Shown one piece after another: positions 43,766 through 52,325 of a DNA stretch of 64,000 nt (its first letter is position 1; each line of letters begins with the position of its first letter). Under the pieces are notes generated by a model that made no database searches, had not been told where the DNA came from, and saw only the letters and a program-made list of their open reading frames with translations. Where the stretch lies: contig DJVQ01000045.1 of NCBI GenBank assembly GCA_002441265.1, positions 62,001 through 126,000 on the forward strand, read 5' to 3'. Origin of the DNA: Syntrophaceae bacterium UBA6252. GTDB lineage: Bacteria > Desulfobacterota > Syntrophia > Syntrophales > UBA6807. Made by a program: the position numbers and the translations under genes.

Positions 43766-44353
43766 ATGTCGCTGAACGATACGGGGCGGATCTGGGTCCG
43801 CAGGCTGAAAAACGGATTGAAAAGGCTTTCCCTGAAGCCGGTCATGCTGTACGGCTACCGCCGGCACGACGGGAGATACCTTCCCCACACCCGCATCAGC
43901 ACGAGCGCCCACATCGGGAACCGGAGCCGCTTTTTCGTGGAGGACCACGTGTACATCGGCCACTTCAACGTGATCGACACCCACCGGCCGGTCCGCATCG
44001 GCGAGGGCTGCCAGATCACCAACTTCGTGACCATTCTCACCCATTCGAGCCATGTGGCCATCCGGCTTTACGGGAGCGCCTACGCCGGGGAGCCGGAGCC
44101 CGCGGGTTACGGGGAAGGGGAGGTGCACATCGGGCCTTACACGTTCATCGGCCCCTTTTCGGTGATCATGCCCGGCAGCAGGATCGGGAAAGGGTGCATC
44201 GTTTCGGCCCACAGCTACGTGGACGGGGAGATTCCCGATTTCGCCGTCGTCCGGGGGGCCCCCGCCGGGATCGCCGGCGACACGCGGGATCTGGACCGGC
44301 CCTTCCTGGAGCGGTACCCCGAACTGAGGGATCATTATGAGAAGTGGCGATAA
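43766..44353 (+). CDS. Left-handed beta-helix acyltransferase (hexapeptide family)
   Basis: A 195-residue protein of hexapeptide-repeat type: RISTSAHIGNRSRFFVEDHV, GHFNVIDTHRPVRIGEGCQI, VHIGPYTFIGPFSVIMPGSR and a cap with VVRGAPAGIAGD. It probably O-acetylates a sugar or the glycan. Its His residues in the coils (THSSHVAI) could be catalytic, as in NodL/MAA-type enzymes. It lies between the flippase and a glycosyltransferase whose start overlaps its stop by 17 bp. The N-terminal 35 residues are basic and may pack on the trimer or the membrane. Confidence 0.82.
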   Translation: MSLNDTGRIWVRRLKNGLKRLSLKPVMLYGYRRHDGRYLPHTRISTSAHIGNRSRFFVEDHVYIGHFNVIDTHRPVRIGEGCQITNFVTILTHSSHVAIRLYGSAYAGEPEPAGYGEGEVHIGPYTFIGPFSVIMPGSRIGKGCIVSAHSYVDGEIPDFAVVRGAPAGIAGDTRDLDRPFLERYPELRDHYEKWR

Positions 44354-45437
44354 ATATCTCCTTTTCGGGGACGGGGAAAGCCCCCACCTCCTGAAATGGG
44401 CAAGGGAACTGACCCGCCATTTCCAGGTCCACCTGGTGTCCTCCCGGGGGGTCTGCGGGGACCTTCGCCGCCTGATCCCCGGGGAACGGGTGGACGCCCT
44501 CGGCCTGCGGGTCCGGGAGGAAGGGGGAAATTTCCGCATCCTTCTTTCGCTGCCCCGGCTTCGGAGCATCCTGAAACGGGTGAACCCCCGCTTCGTCAAC
44601 GCCCACTACCTGACGAGCCACGGGCTTCTCGCGGCGATTCTGAAAAAGGGGTCCTTCCGCCGTCCATTCACCCTCATCCAGTCGACCTGGGGAACGGACA
44701 TCCTGGTGACGCCCTTCCGGAACGGCGCCTACCGGCTCGCCGCGAGGTTCGCCCTCGACCAGGCCGATCTCGTCACCTCCGACTCGGAATTCATGTCCCG
44801 GACCATCGGAAGGCTCACCGACCGGCCCGTCGTCACCTTCCCCTTCGGGCCGGAAGCGATCCCCCCTCTCGATCCGAAAGGGAAGAACCCCGGTCTTTTC
44901 TATTCCAACCGCGCCCTTTCGGAGAATTCCAACATCCCGGAGATCATCCGCTTCTTCGGAAGGATCGCCCGGGAGCGGACGGAGGCCGCCCTTGTCGTGG
45001 CCAACGACGGAAACAGGAGGAAGGCGCTCGAGGAGATGGTCCGCGCAGCCGGCCTGGAAAGCCGGGTCCGGTTCGTGGGATACCTCTCCCGGGAGGAGCA
45101 GGAGCGGATGTACGGGCAGGCCAGGTTCTACCTTTCCCTGCCGGTGTCGGACGCCACGTCCGTCTCCCTCCTGGAGGCCATGGCCCACGGGTGCATCCCC
45201 ATCGTCTCCGACATCCCCGCCAACCGGGAGTGGGTGCGCCACGGGGAAAACGGCCTTCTGTACCGGGAAGGGCTTCCCCTTGCCGAGATCGAGGCCATGG
45301 ACCGGAAGTGGGAGGCCGTGGCCGGCGAAAACCGGCGGATCGTCTCCGAAAGGGCCCTCTTCCCGGAGCGGATGCGGTCGGTGCTCGTTCCCCGGCTCCT
45401 CGGGCGGGACGCGCCCCGCCGGGAGACACGGCCATGA
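44337..45437 (+). CDS. GT4-type glycosyltransferase
   Basis: A 366-residue GT-B protein. The N-terminal domain starts YLLFGDGESPHLLKWARELT. The donor half has NRALSENSNIPEIIRFFGRI, SRVRFVGYLSREEQERMYGQ and SVSLLEAMAHGCIPIVSDIP, the last containing the E-x7-E-like motif of GT4. It overlaps the acyltransferase gene and is followed by another GT4 gene in a 4-bp overlap. It lies in the Wzx-type cluster and would extend the repeat unit. Confidence 0.82.
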   Translation: MRSGDKYLLFGDGESPHLLKWARELTRHFQVHLVSSRGVCGDLRRLIPGERVDALGLRVREEGGNFRILLSLPRLRSILKRVNPRFVNAHYLTSHGLLAAILKKGSFRRPFTLIQSTWGTDILVTPFRNGAYRLAARFALDQADLVTSDSEFMSRTIGRLTDRPVVTFPFGPEAIPPLDPKGKNPGLFYSNRALSENSNIPEIIRFFGRIARERTEAALVVANDGNRRKALEEMVRAAGLESRVRFVGYLSREEQERMYGQARFYLSLPVSDATSVSLLEAMAHGCIPIVSDIPANREWVRHGENGLLYREGLPLAEIEAMDRKWEAVAGENRRIVSERALFPERMRSVLVPRLLGRDAPRRETRP

Positions 45438-46690
45438 ACATCCTCCTCATCAACCACTACGCGGGGTCTCCCGCCATGGGCATGGAGTTCAGGCCTTATT
45501 ACATGGCCCGGGAGTGGGTCCGGGGGGGGCACGACGTGACCATCGCCGCCGCGTCCTTCTCCCACCTGAGGACGGTGAACCCCGGCGGGACCTCCGCCAT
45601 GGAGGAGGAGTGGCTGGACGGGATCCGCTACCTGTGGTTCCGGACCCCTTCGTACGGCGGGAACGATCTTCGGCGGGTGCGGAACATGGCGGCCTTCGTT
45701 TCCAGCCTGCTGCTCCATCACCGGGAGATCCTCCGGCGGGCCAGGCCCGGGGCGGTCATCGCCTCCTCCACCTATCCCCTGGACATCTTCCCCGCCTGGC
45801 TCATCGCCCGCAGGGCGGGGGCGAAGCTCGTTTTCGAAGTCCACGACCTGTGGCCCCTGTCCCCGGTGGAACTGGGGGGGATGTCGCCCTTTCATCCCTT
45901 CATCCTGGTCCTGCAGGGAGCGGAAAATTTCGCCTACAGGGCGTCGGAGCGTGTGGTCTCCATGCTGCCCGAGGCCCGGGGGCACATGGAACGCCACGGG
46001 ATGGAAAGCGGGAAATTCGTTTACATCCCCAACGGGATCGACCTGGGAGACTGGCGGGGCGAACCCGAGAAGATCCCGGGGGATCACGAAAAGGCCCTTT
46101 CGCGGATGCGGGGAGAAGGGGGGCTGATCGTCGGGTATGCGGGGGCCCACGGGCTGGCGAACGATCTGGACGCCCTGCTCGACGGGGCGGAGATCCTGAA
46201 GAAGGATAACCTGTGGTTCGTCCTGGTGGGCCAGGGCCCGGAAAAGGAGAAACTCCGGGAAAGGTGCCGTTCCTGCGGACTCGACCGCGTCGTCTTTCTT
46301 CCGCCGGTGTCCCGCAAGGCCATTCCCGATCTTCTTGCCCGGATGGACGTCCTGTATCTCGGCCTCAGGAGGGAACCCCTCTTCCGCTTCGGCGTCAGCC
46401 CGAACAAGCTTATGGACTACATGATGTCGGGAAAGCCCGTCGTCCAGGCCATCGAGGCGGGGAATGACCTGGTACGGGACAGCGGATGCGGATTCACCGT
46501 TCCGCCGGGCGACGCCCGGGCCCTCGCCGGGGCGCTTCGGGCCATGGCCGCCCTGCCGCCCGGGGAGCGGGAACGAATGGGGGGCAGGGGCAGGGACTAC
46601 GTGATGGCCCGCCACCATTACGGGATTCTGGGGGAGGCGTTTCTCAGTGCCCTCCGGCCGGACGGCGTGGACGGGCACCCGGTTTCGTGA
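45434..46690 (+). CDS. GT4-type glycosyltransferase (WbuB-like)
   Basis: A 418-residue protein. ATG 45434 overlaps the previous stop (ATGA); the long frame upstream is a shadow. It begins MNILLINHYAGSPAMGMEFR, a start seen in WbuB-type (FucNAc-transferase-like) enzymes of O-antigen loci. FEVHDLWPLSPVELGGMSPF and LIVGYAGAHGLANDLDALLD are characteristic of the group. The donor domain has KLMDYMMSGKPVVQAIEAGN. The sugar it transfers is not certain. It is the last gene before a 130-bp gap. Confidence 0.83.
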   Translation: MNILLINHYAGSPAMGMEFRPYYMAREWVRGGHDVTIAAASFSHLRTVNPGGTSAMEEEWLDGIRYLWFRTPSYGGNDLRRVRNMAAFVSSLLLHHREILRRARPGAVIASSTYPLDIFPAWLIARRAGAKLVFEVHDLWPLSPVELGGMSPFHPFILVLQGAENFAYRASERVVSMLPEARGHMERHGMESGKFVYIPNGIDLGDWRGEPEKIPGDHEKALSRMRGEGGLIVGYAGAHGLANDLDALLDGAEILKKDNLWFVLVGQGPEKEKLRERCRSCGLDRVVFLPPVSRKAIPDLLARMDVLYLGLRREPLFRFGVSPNKLMDYMMSGKPVVQAIEAGNDLVRDSGCGFTVPPGDARALAGALRAMAALPPGERERMGGRGRDYVMARHHYGILGEAFLSALRPDGVDGHPVS

Positions 46691-46820
46691 AGCCTCGCCG
46701 GGGCCCTGGGGCCGCCGGCGGGGGAAGGGGGCATCTTTCTGATTTCGGTGCGTTCGGGGAACGGATTCCCCGGATGCCGTTTGTTTCGCAGCAAGAAAAG
46801 CGTCTCAAGGGAGGAAGGAC

Positions 46821-47978
46821 ATGCGGAAGGAGTTTCTCTCCTTCTCACCCCCTCTGATCGGGGAGGAGGAAATCCAGGAAGTGGTCGATACCCTTCGATC
46901 GGACTGGATCACCACGGGACCGAAAACGAAACGTTTCGAGGAGGCGTTCGCCCGGTTCGTCGGCGCACCGGGGGCCCTGGGCCTGAATTCCTGCACCGCG
47001 GGCCTGCACACGGCCCTGGTGACCGCCGGAATCGGGCCGGGGGACGAAGTGGTGACGACCACCCTCACCTTCGCCGCCACGGTGAACGTGATCGAGCAGG
47101 TGGGGGCGCGGCCGGTCCTGGTGGACGTGGAACCGGACACCCTCAACATGGATCCCCGAAAGGTGGAGGCGTGCCTGTCCGGAAAGACGAAGGCGATCAT
47201 TCCCGTCCATTACGCCGGCCACCCCGTGGAGATGGACGGGATCCTCGAGATTGCCCGGTCACGCCGGCTCCTCGTCGTCGAGGACGCCGCCCATGCCCTT
47301 CCGGCCCGGTACCGGGGGCGTTTCGTCGGGTCCGGGAGCAATCCCGCGTCGTTCAGCTTCTACGCCACGAAAAATCTCACCACCGGGGAGGGGGGCATGC
47401 TCACCGCGGACCCGTCGTTCCTGGAACGGGCCAGGATCGTGAGCCTCCACGGCATGAGCCGGGACGCCTGGAAGCGGTACGACAAGGCCGGCGGCTGGTT
47501 TTACGAGGTGGTCCTGCCGGGGTTCAAGTACAACATGACGGACATCCAGGCGAGCCTCGGCCTGCATCAGTTGAAGAAGCTCGAAGCGTTCCAGAAGCGG
47601 AGGCGGCGGCTGGTGGAAATGTACCAGGAAGCCTTCCGTGGGGAGGAAGCGCTGGAGATTCCCGTGGAGAAGGCCCACGTGGAGCACGCGTGGTATCTCT
47701 ACGTGCTCCGGATCGTTCCGGAAACCCTGACCATCCACCGCGACCGGTTCATCGAGGAGTTGAAGGAGAGGAAAATCGGCACTTCCGTGCACTTCATCCC
47801 CATTCATTTCCATCCCTATTACCGGGACAAGTACGGGTACGGGAAGAGGGATTTCCCCGTGGCCCGCGGGAACTACGAACGGATGATGAGCCTTCCCCTC
47901 AATCTCCGCATGACCGACGGGGACGTGGCGGACGTCGTGGAGGCGGTCCTGGAGGTGGTCCGGAAGTTCCGGCGGTGA
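46821..47978 (+). CDS. DegT/DnrJ/EryC1/StrS aminotransferase (WbpE-like)
   Basis: A 385-residue PLP enzyme. SCTAGLHTALVTAGIGPGDE is the phosphate-binding start, VVEDAAHALPARY the cofactor-contacting Asp segment, and SFYATKNLTTGEGGML carries the Schiff-base Lys. It transfers an amino group to a keto sugar nucleotide. With the WbpB-WbpD fusion nearby it could do the third step toward UDP-diacetamido-uronic acid; another 4-keto sugar from the WbpM-like enzyme is an alternative. GGGAGGAAGG precedes the ATG. Confidence 0.87.
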   Translation: MRKEFLSFSPPLIGEEEIQEVVDTLRSDWITTGPKTKRFEEAFARFVGAPGALGLNSCTAGLHTALVTAGIGPGDEVVTTTLTFAATVNVIEQVGARPVLVDVEPDTLNMDPRKVEACLSGKTKAIIPVHYAGHPVEMDGILEIARSRRLLVVEDAAHALPARYRGRFVGSGSNPASFSFYATKNLTTGEGGMLTADPSFLERARIVSLHGMSRDAWKRYDKAGGWFYEVVLPGFKYNMTDIQASLGLHQLKKLEAFQKRRRRLVEMYQEAFRGEEALEIPVEKAHVEHAWYLYVLRIVPETLTIHRDRFIEELKERKIGTSVHFIPIHFHPYYRDKYGYGKRDFPVARGNYERMMSLPLNLRMTDGDVADVVEAVLEVVRKFRR

Positions 47979-47985
47979 CGGCGGG

Positions 47986-48588
47986 ATGAAGAAACGGGTG
48001 TTCGACCTTTTCCTTGCCCTGTCGGGCATGCTGCTCCTGGCCCCCCTGTTCCATCTCGTGGGGCTGTGGATCAGGGTCTGCGACGGAAGCCCCGTTTTCT
48101 TCCGCCAGGAACGGGTCGGCCGGGGAGGCGTTCCCTTCCGCATGTGGAAATATCGGACCATGGTCCCCGGCGGGGAAACCCGGGGGGGGCTCCTCACCGT
48201 GGGCGACGATGCCAGGATCACGGCGGCGGGGAGGATCCTCAGAAGATACAAGATCGACGAGCTGCCCCAGCTCTTCAACGTGCTCGGCGGGACCATGAGT
48301 TTCGTGGGACCCCGGCCCGAGGTGCCCCGTTACGTGGCGCTGTACACACCGGAGCAGAGAAGGGTCCTGGAAATGATGCCGGGAATCACCGACCCCGCTT
48401 CGATCCGTTTCCGCCGCGAGTCGGAACTCCTGGCGGATGCCGATGATCCCGAGGACTATTATGTCCGGGTCCTGCTCCCGGAGAAGATCCGGCTGAACCT
48501 GGAATACGGCCGCCGGGCCACCCTTTCCGGAGATCTTCGGATCATTCTTTGCACCCTGTTCCCGGGCCTGTTGCCGGGAACCCCGTGA
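47986..48588 (+). CDS. Initiating sugar-phosphate transferase (WcaJ/PglC-like)
   Basis: A 200-residue protein. A single N-terminal membrane segment (ALSGMLLLAPLFHLVGLW) is followed by the polyprenyl-phosphate phosphoglycosyltransferase core: PVFFRQERVGRGGVPFRMWK, KYRTM, RRYKIDELPQLFNVL (catalytic Asp-Glu) and MSFVGPRPEVPRY. It adds the first sugar-phosphate to undecaprenyl phosphate, like the WecA-type protein at 39646, so the locus has two initiators. It is coupled to the aminotransferase (7-bp gap) and to the dehydratase after it. Confidence 0.9.
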   Translation: MKKRVFDLFLALSGMLLLAPLFHLVGLWIRVCDGSPVFFRQERVGRGGVPFRMWKYRTMVPGGETRGGLLTVGDDARITAAGRILRRYKIDELPQLFNVLGGTMSFVGPRPEVPRYVALYTPEQRRVLEMMPGITDPASIRFRRESELLADADDPEDYYVRVLLPEKIRLNLEYGRRATLSGDLRIILCTLFPGLLPGTP

Positions 48589-48592
48589 AGCC

Positions 48593-50461
48593 ATGAACAG
48601 GATTTATCCGAAATTCCGTCCCATCCTGCCGATGGCGGTGGACTTCCTTCTCGTCGCCGCCGCCTATCTCCTGGCCCATGCCCTGCGGTTCGAGGGCAAT
48701 CCGCCTCCCCAGGAGTGGGACAACATCTGGAGAACGCTCCCCTTCGTCATCCCCCTGAAACTGGTTTGGTTCCACGTCTTCGGCCTCTACCGGGGAATGT
48801 GGCGGTACACGAGCCTCCTCGATCTGGCCAAGGTGCTCCGGGCGGTGGCGGCGTCCTCCGTCTCCATCGTTCTCGTCATCCTGTTCACGTGGCATTTCAA
48901 AGGCTTTTCCCGGTCCGTCCCCGTTATCGACCTGGTCCTCACCTTTCTTTTCATCGGCGGGGTCCGGGTGGCGAGCCGGCTCATCTTCGCGGGAAATCTC
49001 ACGACCTTCTGGAACTGGAGGGGGACCCGGGGAAGACCCTTCAAGAACCTCCTCATCGTCGGCGCCGGGGCGGCGGGGGAGAAGGTCCTCCGCGAGCTCC
49101 TCGAAAACAGGGACCTCCTGCTCCACCCCGTGGGCTTCCTCGACGACGATCCGAAGAAGCGGGGACGGTCCATCCACGGCGTTCCCGTTCTCGGGACGAT
49201 GGACGACATCACCGCCATCCCCGTTCCTTACGATGAGATCCTCATCGCCGTACCCTCCGCCAGGGGGGAGGAAATGCGGCGGATCGTCGCGGCCTGCGAG
49301 GGGACGGGGCGCCGCTACCGGACCATGCCCGGCCTGGGGGAGCTCATCGACGGCCGCGTTTCCGTCCGGGCGGTCCGCGACGTGACCCTGGCGGACCTCC
49401 TCGGGCGGGAGGAAGTGCACCTGGACCGGGAGATCATCGAAAAAACCCTGAAGGGAAAGCGGATTCTCGTGACCGGGGCGGGGGGGTCCATCGGGAGCGA
49501 ACTGGTCCGGCAGATCGGGAGGTTCGAACCGGAATGCCTGTCGCTGGTCGAGTTCAGCGAGTACCATCTCTTCCAGATCGAAACGGAGCTTCGTCAGAAG
49601 AACGGCGCCCTCCCCCTCCGGAGCGACCTCGTGGACATCCGGAACCGTTCCGCCCTGGAGCGGGTGTTCCGCGATTTCCGGCCCCAGGTGGTGTTCCACG
49701 CCGCCGCCTACAAGCACGTCCCTCTTCAGGAGCTCCAACCCTGGGAGGCCGTCTGCAACAACGTCCTGGGCAGCCGGAACGTCATGGAGATCTCCCTCGA
49801 TGCGGGGGTGGAACGGTTCGTCCTCGTCTCGACGGACAAGGCCGTCCGGCCGAGCAGCGTCATGGGGGCGACCAAGCGGGTGGCGGAACTTCTCGTCGAA
49901 TCCATGAACGGCCTCGGCGCGACCCGGTTCCTGGCCGTCCGTTTCGGAAACGTTCTCGGGAGTTCCGGTTCCGTTGTTCCCCTCTTCCAGCACCAGATCG
50001 AGCAGCGGCTTCCCATCACGGTGACCCATCCCGAAATGACCCGCTTCTTCATGACCATCCCCGAGGCGGCCCAGCTCATCCTCCAGGCGGGGGCCATGGG
50101 GGAGGGCGGGGAGATCTTCATCCTCGACATGGGAAGACCGGTCCGGATCGTGGACATGGCGAAGGATCTGATCCGCCTGAGCGGGCTGGAGCCGGAACGG
50201 GACATCCCCATCCGGTTCATCGGCCTTCGGCCCGGGGAGAAGATCCACGAGGAGCTGATCACCGACGGGGAGGGGATCGTGCCCACGGCCCATGAGAAGA
50301 TCCTCGTTCTCCGGGGGACGCCGGGGAACCGGGAACGCCTCCGGGCCGGGGTGGAAGCCCTCCTGGCCGCCGCCGGCACGGGCGACGGGGAAGGGGTCCG
50401 GAAGGCGCTTCGGGACCTTCTCCCGGAGTACCGGCCTTCCGTGGAGGGGACGGCGTCGTGA
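48593..50461 (+). CDS. Nucleotide-sugar 4,6-dehydratase of WbpM/CapD/PglF type
   Basis: A 622-residue protein. About four membrane helices fill residues 10-120, followed by a CoA-binding-like Rossmann module (LIVGAGAAGEKVLRELLEN). The catalytic half starts ILVTGAGGSIGSELVRQIGR and has VSTDKAVRPSSVMGATKRVA, where the Tyr of Y-x3-K is replaced by Met as in WbpM/FlaA1 enzymes. It removes water from UDP-GlcNAc to give a 4-keto-6-deoxy sugar. This is the first step toward QuiNAc, FucNAc or bacillosamine. It closes the second polysaccharide cluster. Confidence 0.9.
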   Translation: MNRIYPKFRPILPMAVDFLLVAAAYLLAHALRFEGNPPPQEWDNIWRTLPFVIPLKLVWFHVFGLYRGMWRYTSLLDLAKVLRAVAASSVSIVLVILFTWHFKGFSRSVPVIDLVLTFLFIGGVRVASRLIFAGNLTTFWNWRGTRGRPFKNLLIVGAGAAGEKVLRELLENRDLLLHPVGFLDDDPKKRGRSIHGVPVLGTMDDITAIPVPYDEILIAVPSARGEEMRRIVAACEGTGRRYRTMPGLGELIDGRVSVRAVRDVTLADLLGREEVHLDREIIEKTLKGKRILVTGAGGSIGSELVRQIGRFEPECLSLVEFSEYHLFQIETELRQKNGALPLRSDLVDIRNRSALERVFRDFRPQVVFHAAAYKHVPLQELQPWEAVCNNVLGSRNVMEISLDAGVERFVLVSTDKAVRPSSVMGATKRVAELLVESMNGLGATRFLAVRFGNVLGSSGSVVPLFQHQIEQRLPITVTHPEMTRFFMTIPEAAQLILQAGAMGEGGEIFILDMGRPVRIVDMAKDLIRLSGLEPERDIPIRFIGLRPGEKIHEELITDGEGIVPTAHEKILVLRGTPGNRERLRAGVEALLAAAGTGDGEGVRKALRDLLPEYRPSVEGTAS

Positions 50462-50543
50462 GACGGCCCCGGAAACCGGCGGCAGGCCGTTCCCGGAGTC
50501 GGGCGGGACGGGATCCCCTTCGGCCGCGGCCGGAAAAAGTTGT

Positions 50544-50571
50544 TTGACTTGGCCGCCCCTTTTGTGTTAAT
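50544..50571 (+). promoter_or_regulatory. Possible promoter of the atp genes
   Basis: TTGACT (50544-50549), a 16-bp spacer and GTTAAT (50566-50571). The region is AT-richer than its surroundings. It lies very close to the start codon at 50585, which would leave almost no leader. Confidence 0.4.
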
Positions 50572-50584
50572 GAGGCCATCGTCC

Positions 50585-50863
50585 ATGGATCGAAAAGAGA
50601 GAAGAAGGTGGATTTTCACCTTGGCCTATGCCAGCAGTCTCGGGATCGGCATGGCCATCGCCATCTTCGGAAGTCTGTTCGTCGGCGCCTGGATCGACCG
50701 GAAACTGGGAACGAAGAACATTTTCGCCACCCTGTTCTTTTTCATAGGAGTCGCCGCCGGTTTCAGGAACGTTTTTCTCTTCCTGAAAAGATATTTTCCC
50801 AAAGAAGAACGTCATGATGGAGAAAGCGGAGAGAATCAGAAGCCCCCTGCAGGGAAGGATTGA
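50585..50863 (+). CDS. atpZ: AtpZ/AtpI-type F-ATPase accessory protein
   Basis: A 92-residue protein with two membrane helices (YASSLGIGMAIAIFGSLFVG and IFATLFFFIGVAAGFRN) separated by AWIDRKLGTKN, the usual pattern of the ATPase_gene1 family. It may help assembly or magnesium entry for the ATP synthase. The polar tail is Lys/Glu-rich. ATG 50585 is used; ATG 50570 in the same frame is possible. It overlaps the next gene by 50 bp. Confidence 0.78.
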   Translation: MDRKERRRWIFTLAYASSLGIGMAIAIFGSLFVGAWIDRKLGTKNIFATLFFFIGVAAGFRNVFLFLKRYFPKEERHDGESGENQKPPAGKD

Positions 50864-51260
50864 GTGGTGGATCTGGATTCTCCTGGCCGCCGGCACGGGG
50901 ATCGGGTACGGGCTCTTCTCCTGGGAATTCGCCCTGGGGGTCCTTCTGGGCGGAATCATCGGGATCGCCAATTTTTACTGGCTTTCCAGGGACCTGGGAG
51001 TTCTGCTCGGTAGGCAGGCCGCCGGGGAGACCAAGGCGAAGCCGAAGACCTTCATGCTGGTCCGGCACTATGTCCGTCTGGTCCTGACGGCGGGGGTTCT
51101 TTTCCTCGTGATCACGAAAACCCCCGCGCACGTCCTCGGGCTCCTCTTGGGGCTTTCCGTCGTGATCGCCGGCATTTTCCTGGCGGTGGCAACGATGCGT
51201 TATAAAAACCCGTTAAGGAGGTTGAAGGATAAAGATGCATCCCCTTTTATTTCTGGATAA
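50814..51260 (+). CDS. atpI: F-type ATP synthase subunit I
   Basis: A 148-residue protein with four hydrophobic segments (WWIWILLAAGTGIGYGLFSW, FALGVLLGGIIGIANFYWLS, VRLVLTAGVLFLVI and VLGLLLGLSVVIAGIFLA). It matches the ATP synthase I family, a helper in assembling the c-ring. It overlaps both neighbours and is surely co-transcribed with them. Sequence in this family is weakly conserved, so context carries much of the call. Confidence 0.78.
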   Translation: MMEKAERIRSPLQGRIEWWIWILLAAGTGIGYGLFSWEFALGVLLGGIIGIANFYWLSRDLGVLLGRQAAGETKAKPKTFMLVRHYVRLVLTAGVLFLVITKTPAHVLGLLLGLSVVIAGIFLAVATMRYKNPLRRLKDKDASPFISG

Positions 51261-51888
51261 TCCCTATTTTCCACCCCACGTGACCTATACGTGGTTCGTC
51301 ATGCTGCTTCTTATCGTCCTGGCCTTCCTGATGACGCGGAAGCTGGACATCTATCCCGGGAAGCTCCAGAATGTCTTCGAAGTCATGATCGAAGGCGTCC
51401 GGGGACTGGTGGAAGATTCCATGGGCCATGAAGGGAAGAAGTTCTTCCCCCTCATCGCGACACTTGCCTTTTTCATCCTGATCTCCAACCTTCTCGGGGT
51501 TTTCCCGGGATTCGAATCTCCCACGGCCAACCTGAACACGACCGTGGCCATGGCCCTGGTGGTCTTTGTCCTCACCCACGTCATCGGAATCAAGGTCCAT
51601 GGGTTCAAGTACATCAAGCAGTTCATGGGCCCGGTCTGGTGGATGACCCCCATCATGCTGCCCATCGAAATCGTGAGCCACCTGGCACGGCCGCTTTCCC
51701 TCTCCGTCCGGCTTTTCGGAAACATCCGGGGGGAGGACCTCGTTCTCGCCATCGTCCTCATGCTCGTGCCCTTCCTGATGCCGCTTCCGGTCGTCATTCT
51801 GATGATTTTCACGTCCATCATCCAAACGCTTGTTTTCATGATGCTTTCCATGATCTACATTTCGCTGGCCATGCAGGAAGCCCATTAA
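51235..51888 (+). CDS. atpB: ATP synthase F0 subunit a
   Basis: A 217-residue membrane protein. LFGNIRGEDLVLAIVLML contains the essential Arg of the proton channel preceded by the usual S-V-R-L-F-G-N. FFILISNLLGVFPGFESPTA and TSIIQTLVFMMLSMIYISLA are other subunit-a signatures. It moves protons through F0 to drive ATP synthesis or hydrolysis. A strong terminator follows at once and no atpE is seen, so subunit c must be encoded elsewhere. Confidence 0.93.
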   Translation: MHPLLFLDNPYFPPHVTYTWFVMLLLIVLAFLMTRKLDIYPGKLQNVFEVMIEGVRGLVEDSMGHEGKKFFPLIATLAFFILISNLLGVFPGFESPTANLNTTVAMALVVFVLTHVIGIKVHGFKYIKQFMGPVWWMTPIMLPIEIVSHLARPLSLSVRLFGNIRGEDLVLAIVLMLVPFLMPLPVVILMIFTSIIQTLVFMMLSMIYISLAMQEAH

Positions 51889-51908
51889 AAAACACGCCGG
51901 AATTACAG

Positions 51909-51942
51909 AAAAAGGGGTGGTCCCGATACCACCCCTTTTTTT
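51909..51942 (+). terminator. Strong intrinsic terminator after atpB
   Basis: AAAAAGGGGTGGT (51909-51921), loop CCCGAT, and its complement, running into a seven-base T-run that ends at 51942. Confidence 0.93.
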
Positions 51943-52325
51943 GTTCCCGGAGCGGCGGAAGGAAAAATGTTGAAGTCCCCCGGAAGGTATGGTAGTTCTC
52001 AAACAAAAATGCCGCCGGAAAAACCTTATGTTTCGGAAAGTTCTTTCCGGGATGGGAAGGGCGTCCGGAAGGGAAGGTGAGGGAAGTTCCTGCCCGGCAT
52101 CCGCTGCGGGAATCGCCCCGGCGGGATTTCAGGGACATGAAGGCGGATGCGCGTGCGAAACGTCTGAGAGCGTGTTTTCGAACGGCAGGGAAAACGGAGC
52201 GGCAGGCAGCGCGCCCGAACCCCGCCGGCTGAGGCGTGCCTGTTCGTGTGCCCCGGAAAGGCGGGAGGCAGGGCGATGCCGCCTGCGGGTTTTTTACAAA
52301 GCCGTCAGGGAGGATGGAATCGGGA
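51943..52325 (+). other. Gene-free spacer between atpB and the next operon
   Basis: After the terminator, about 230 bp hold no recognisable gene, then a dispersed repeat element fills 52175-52307. A 115-codon reading frame (51989-52336) runs through the repeat and looks like chance. No promoter with good boxes was seen for the downstream genes. Confidence 0.5.
52175..52307 (-). repeat. Dispersed intergenic element, copy 3 (about 133 bp, inverted)
   Basis: The left end TTTTCGAACGGCAGGG is the reverse complement of the right end of copy 1, and the right end TTTTTACAAAGCCGTCA is the complement of its left end. The centre has GGCGTGC...CGTGTGCC then CCGG. The length is within one base of copy 1. 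Confidence 0.75.
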
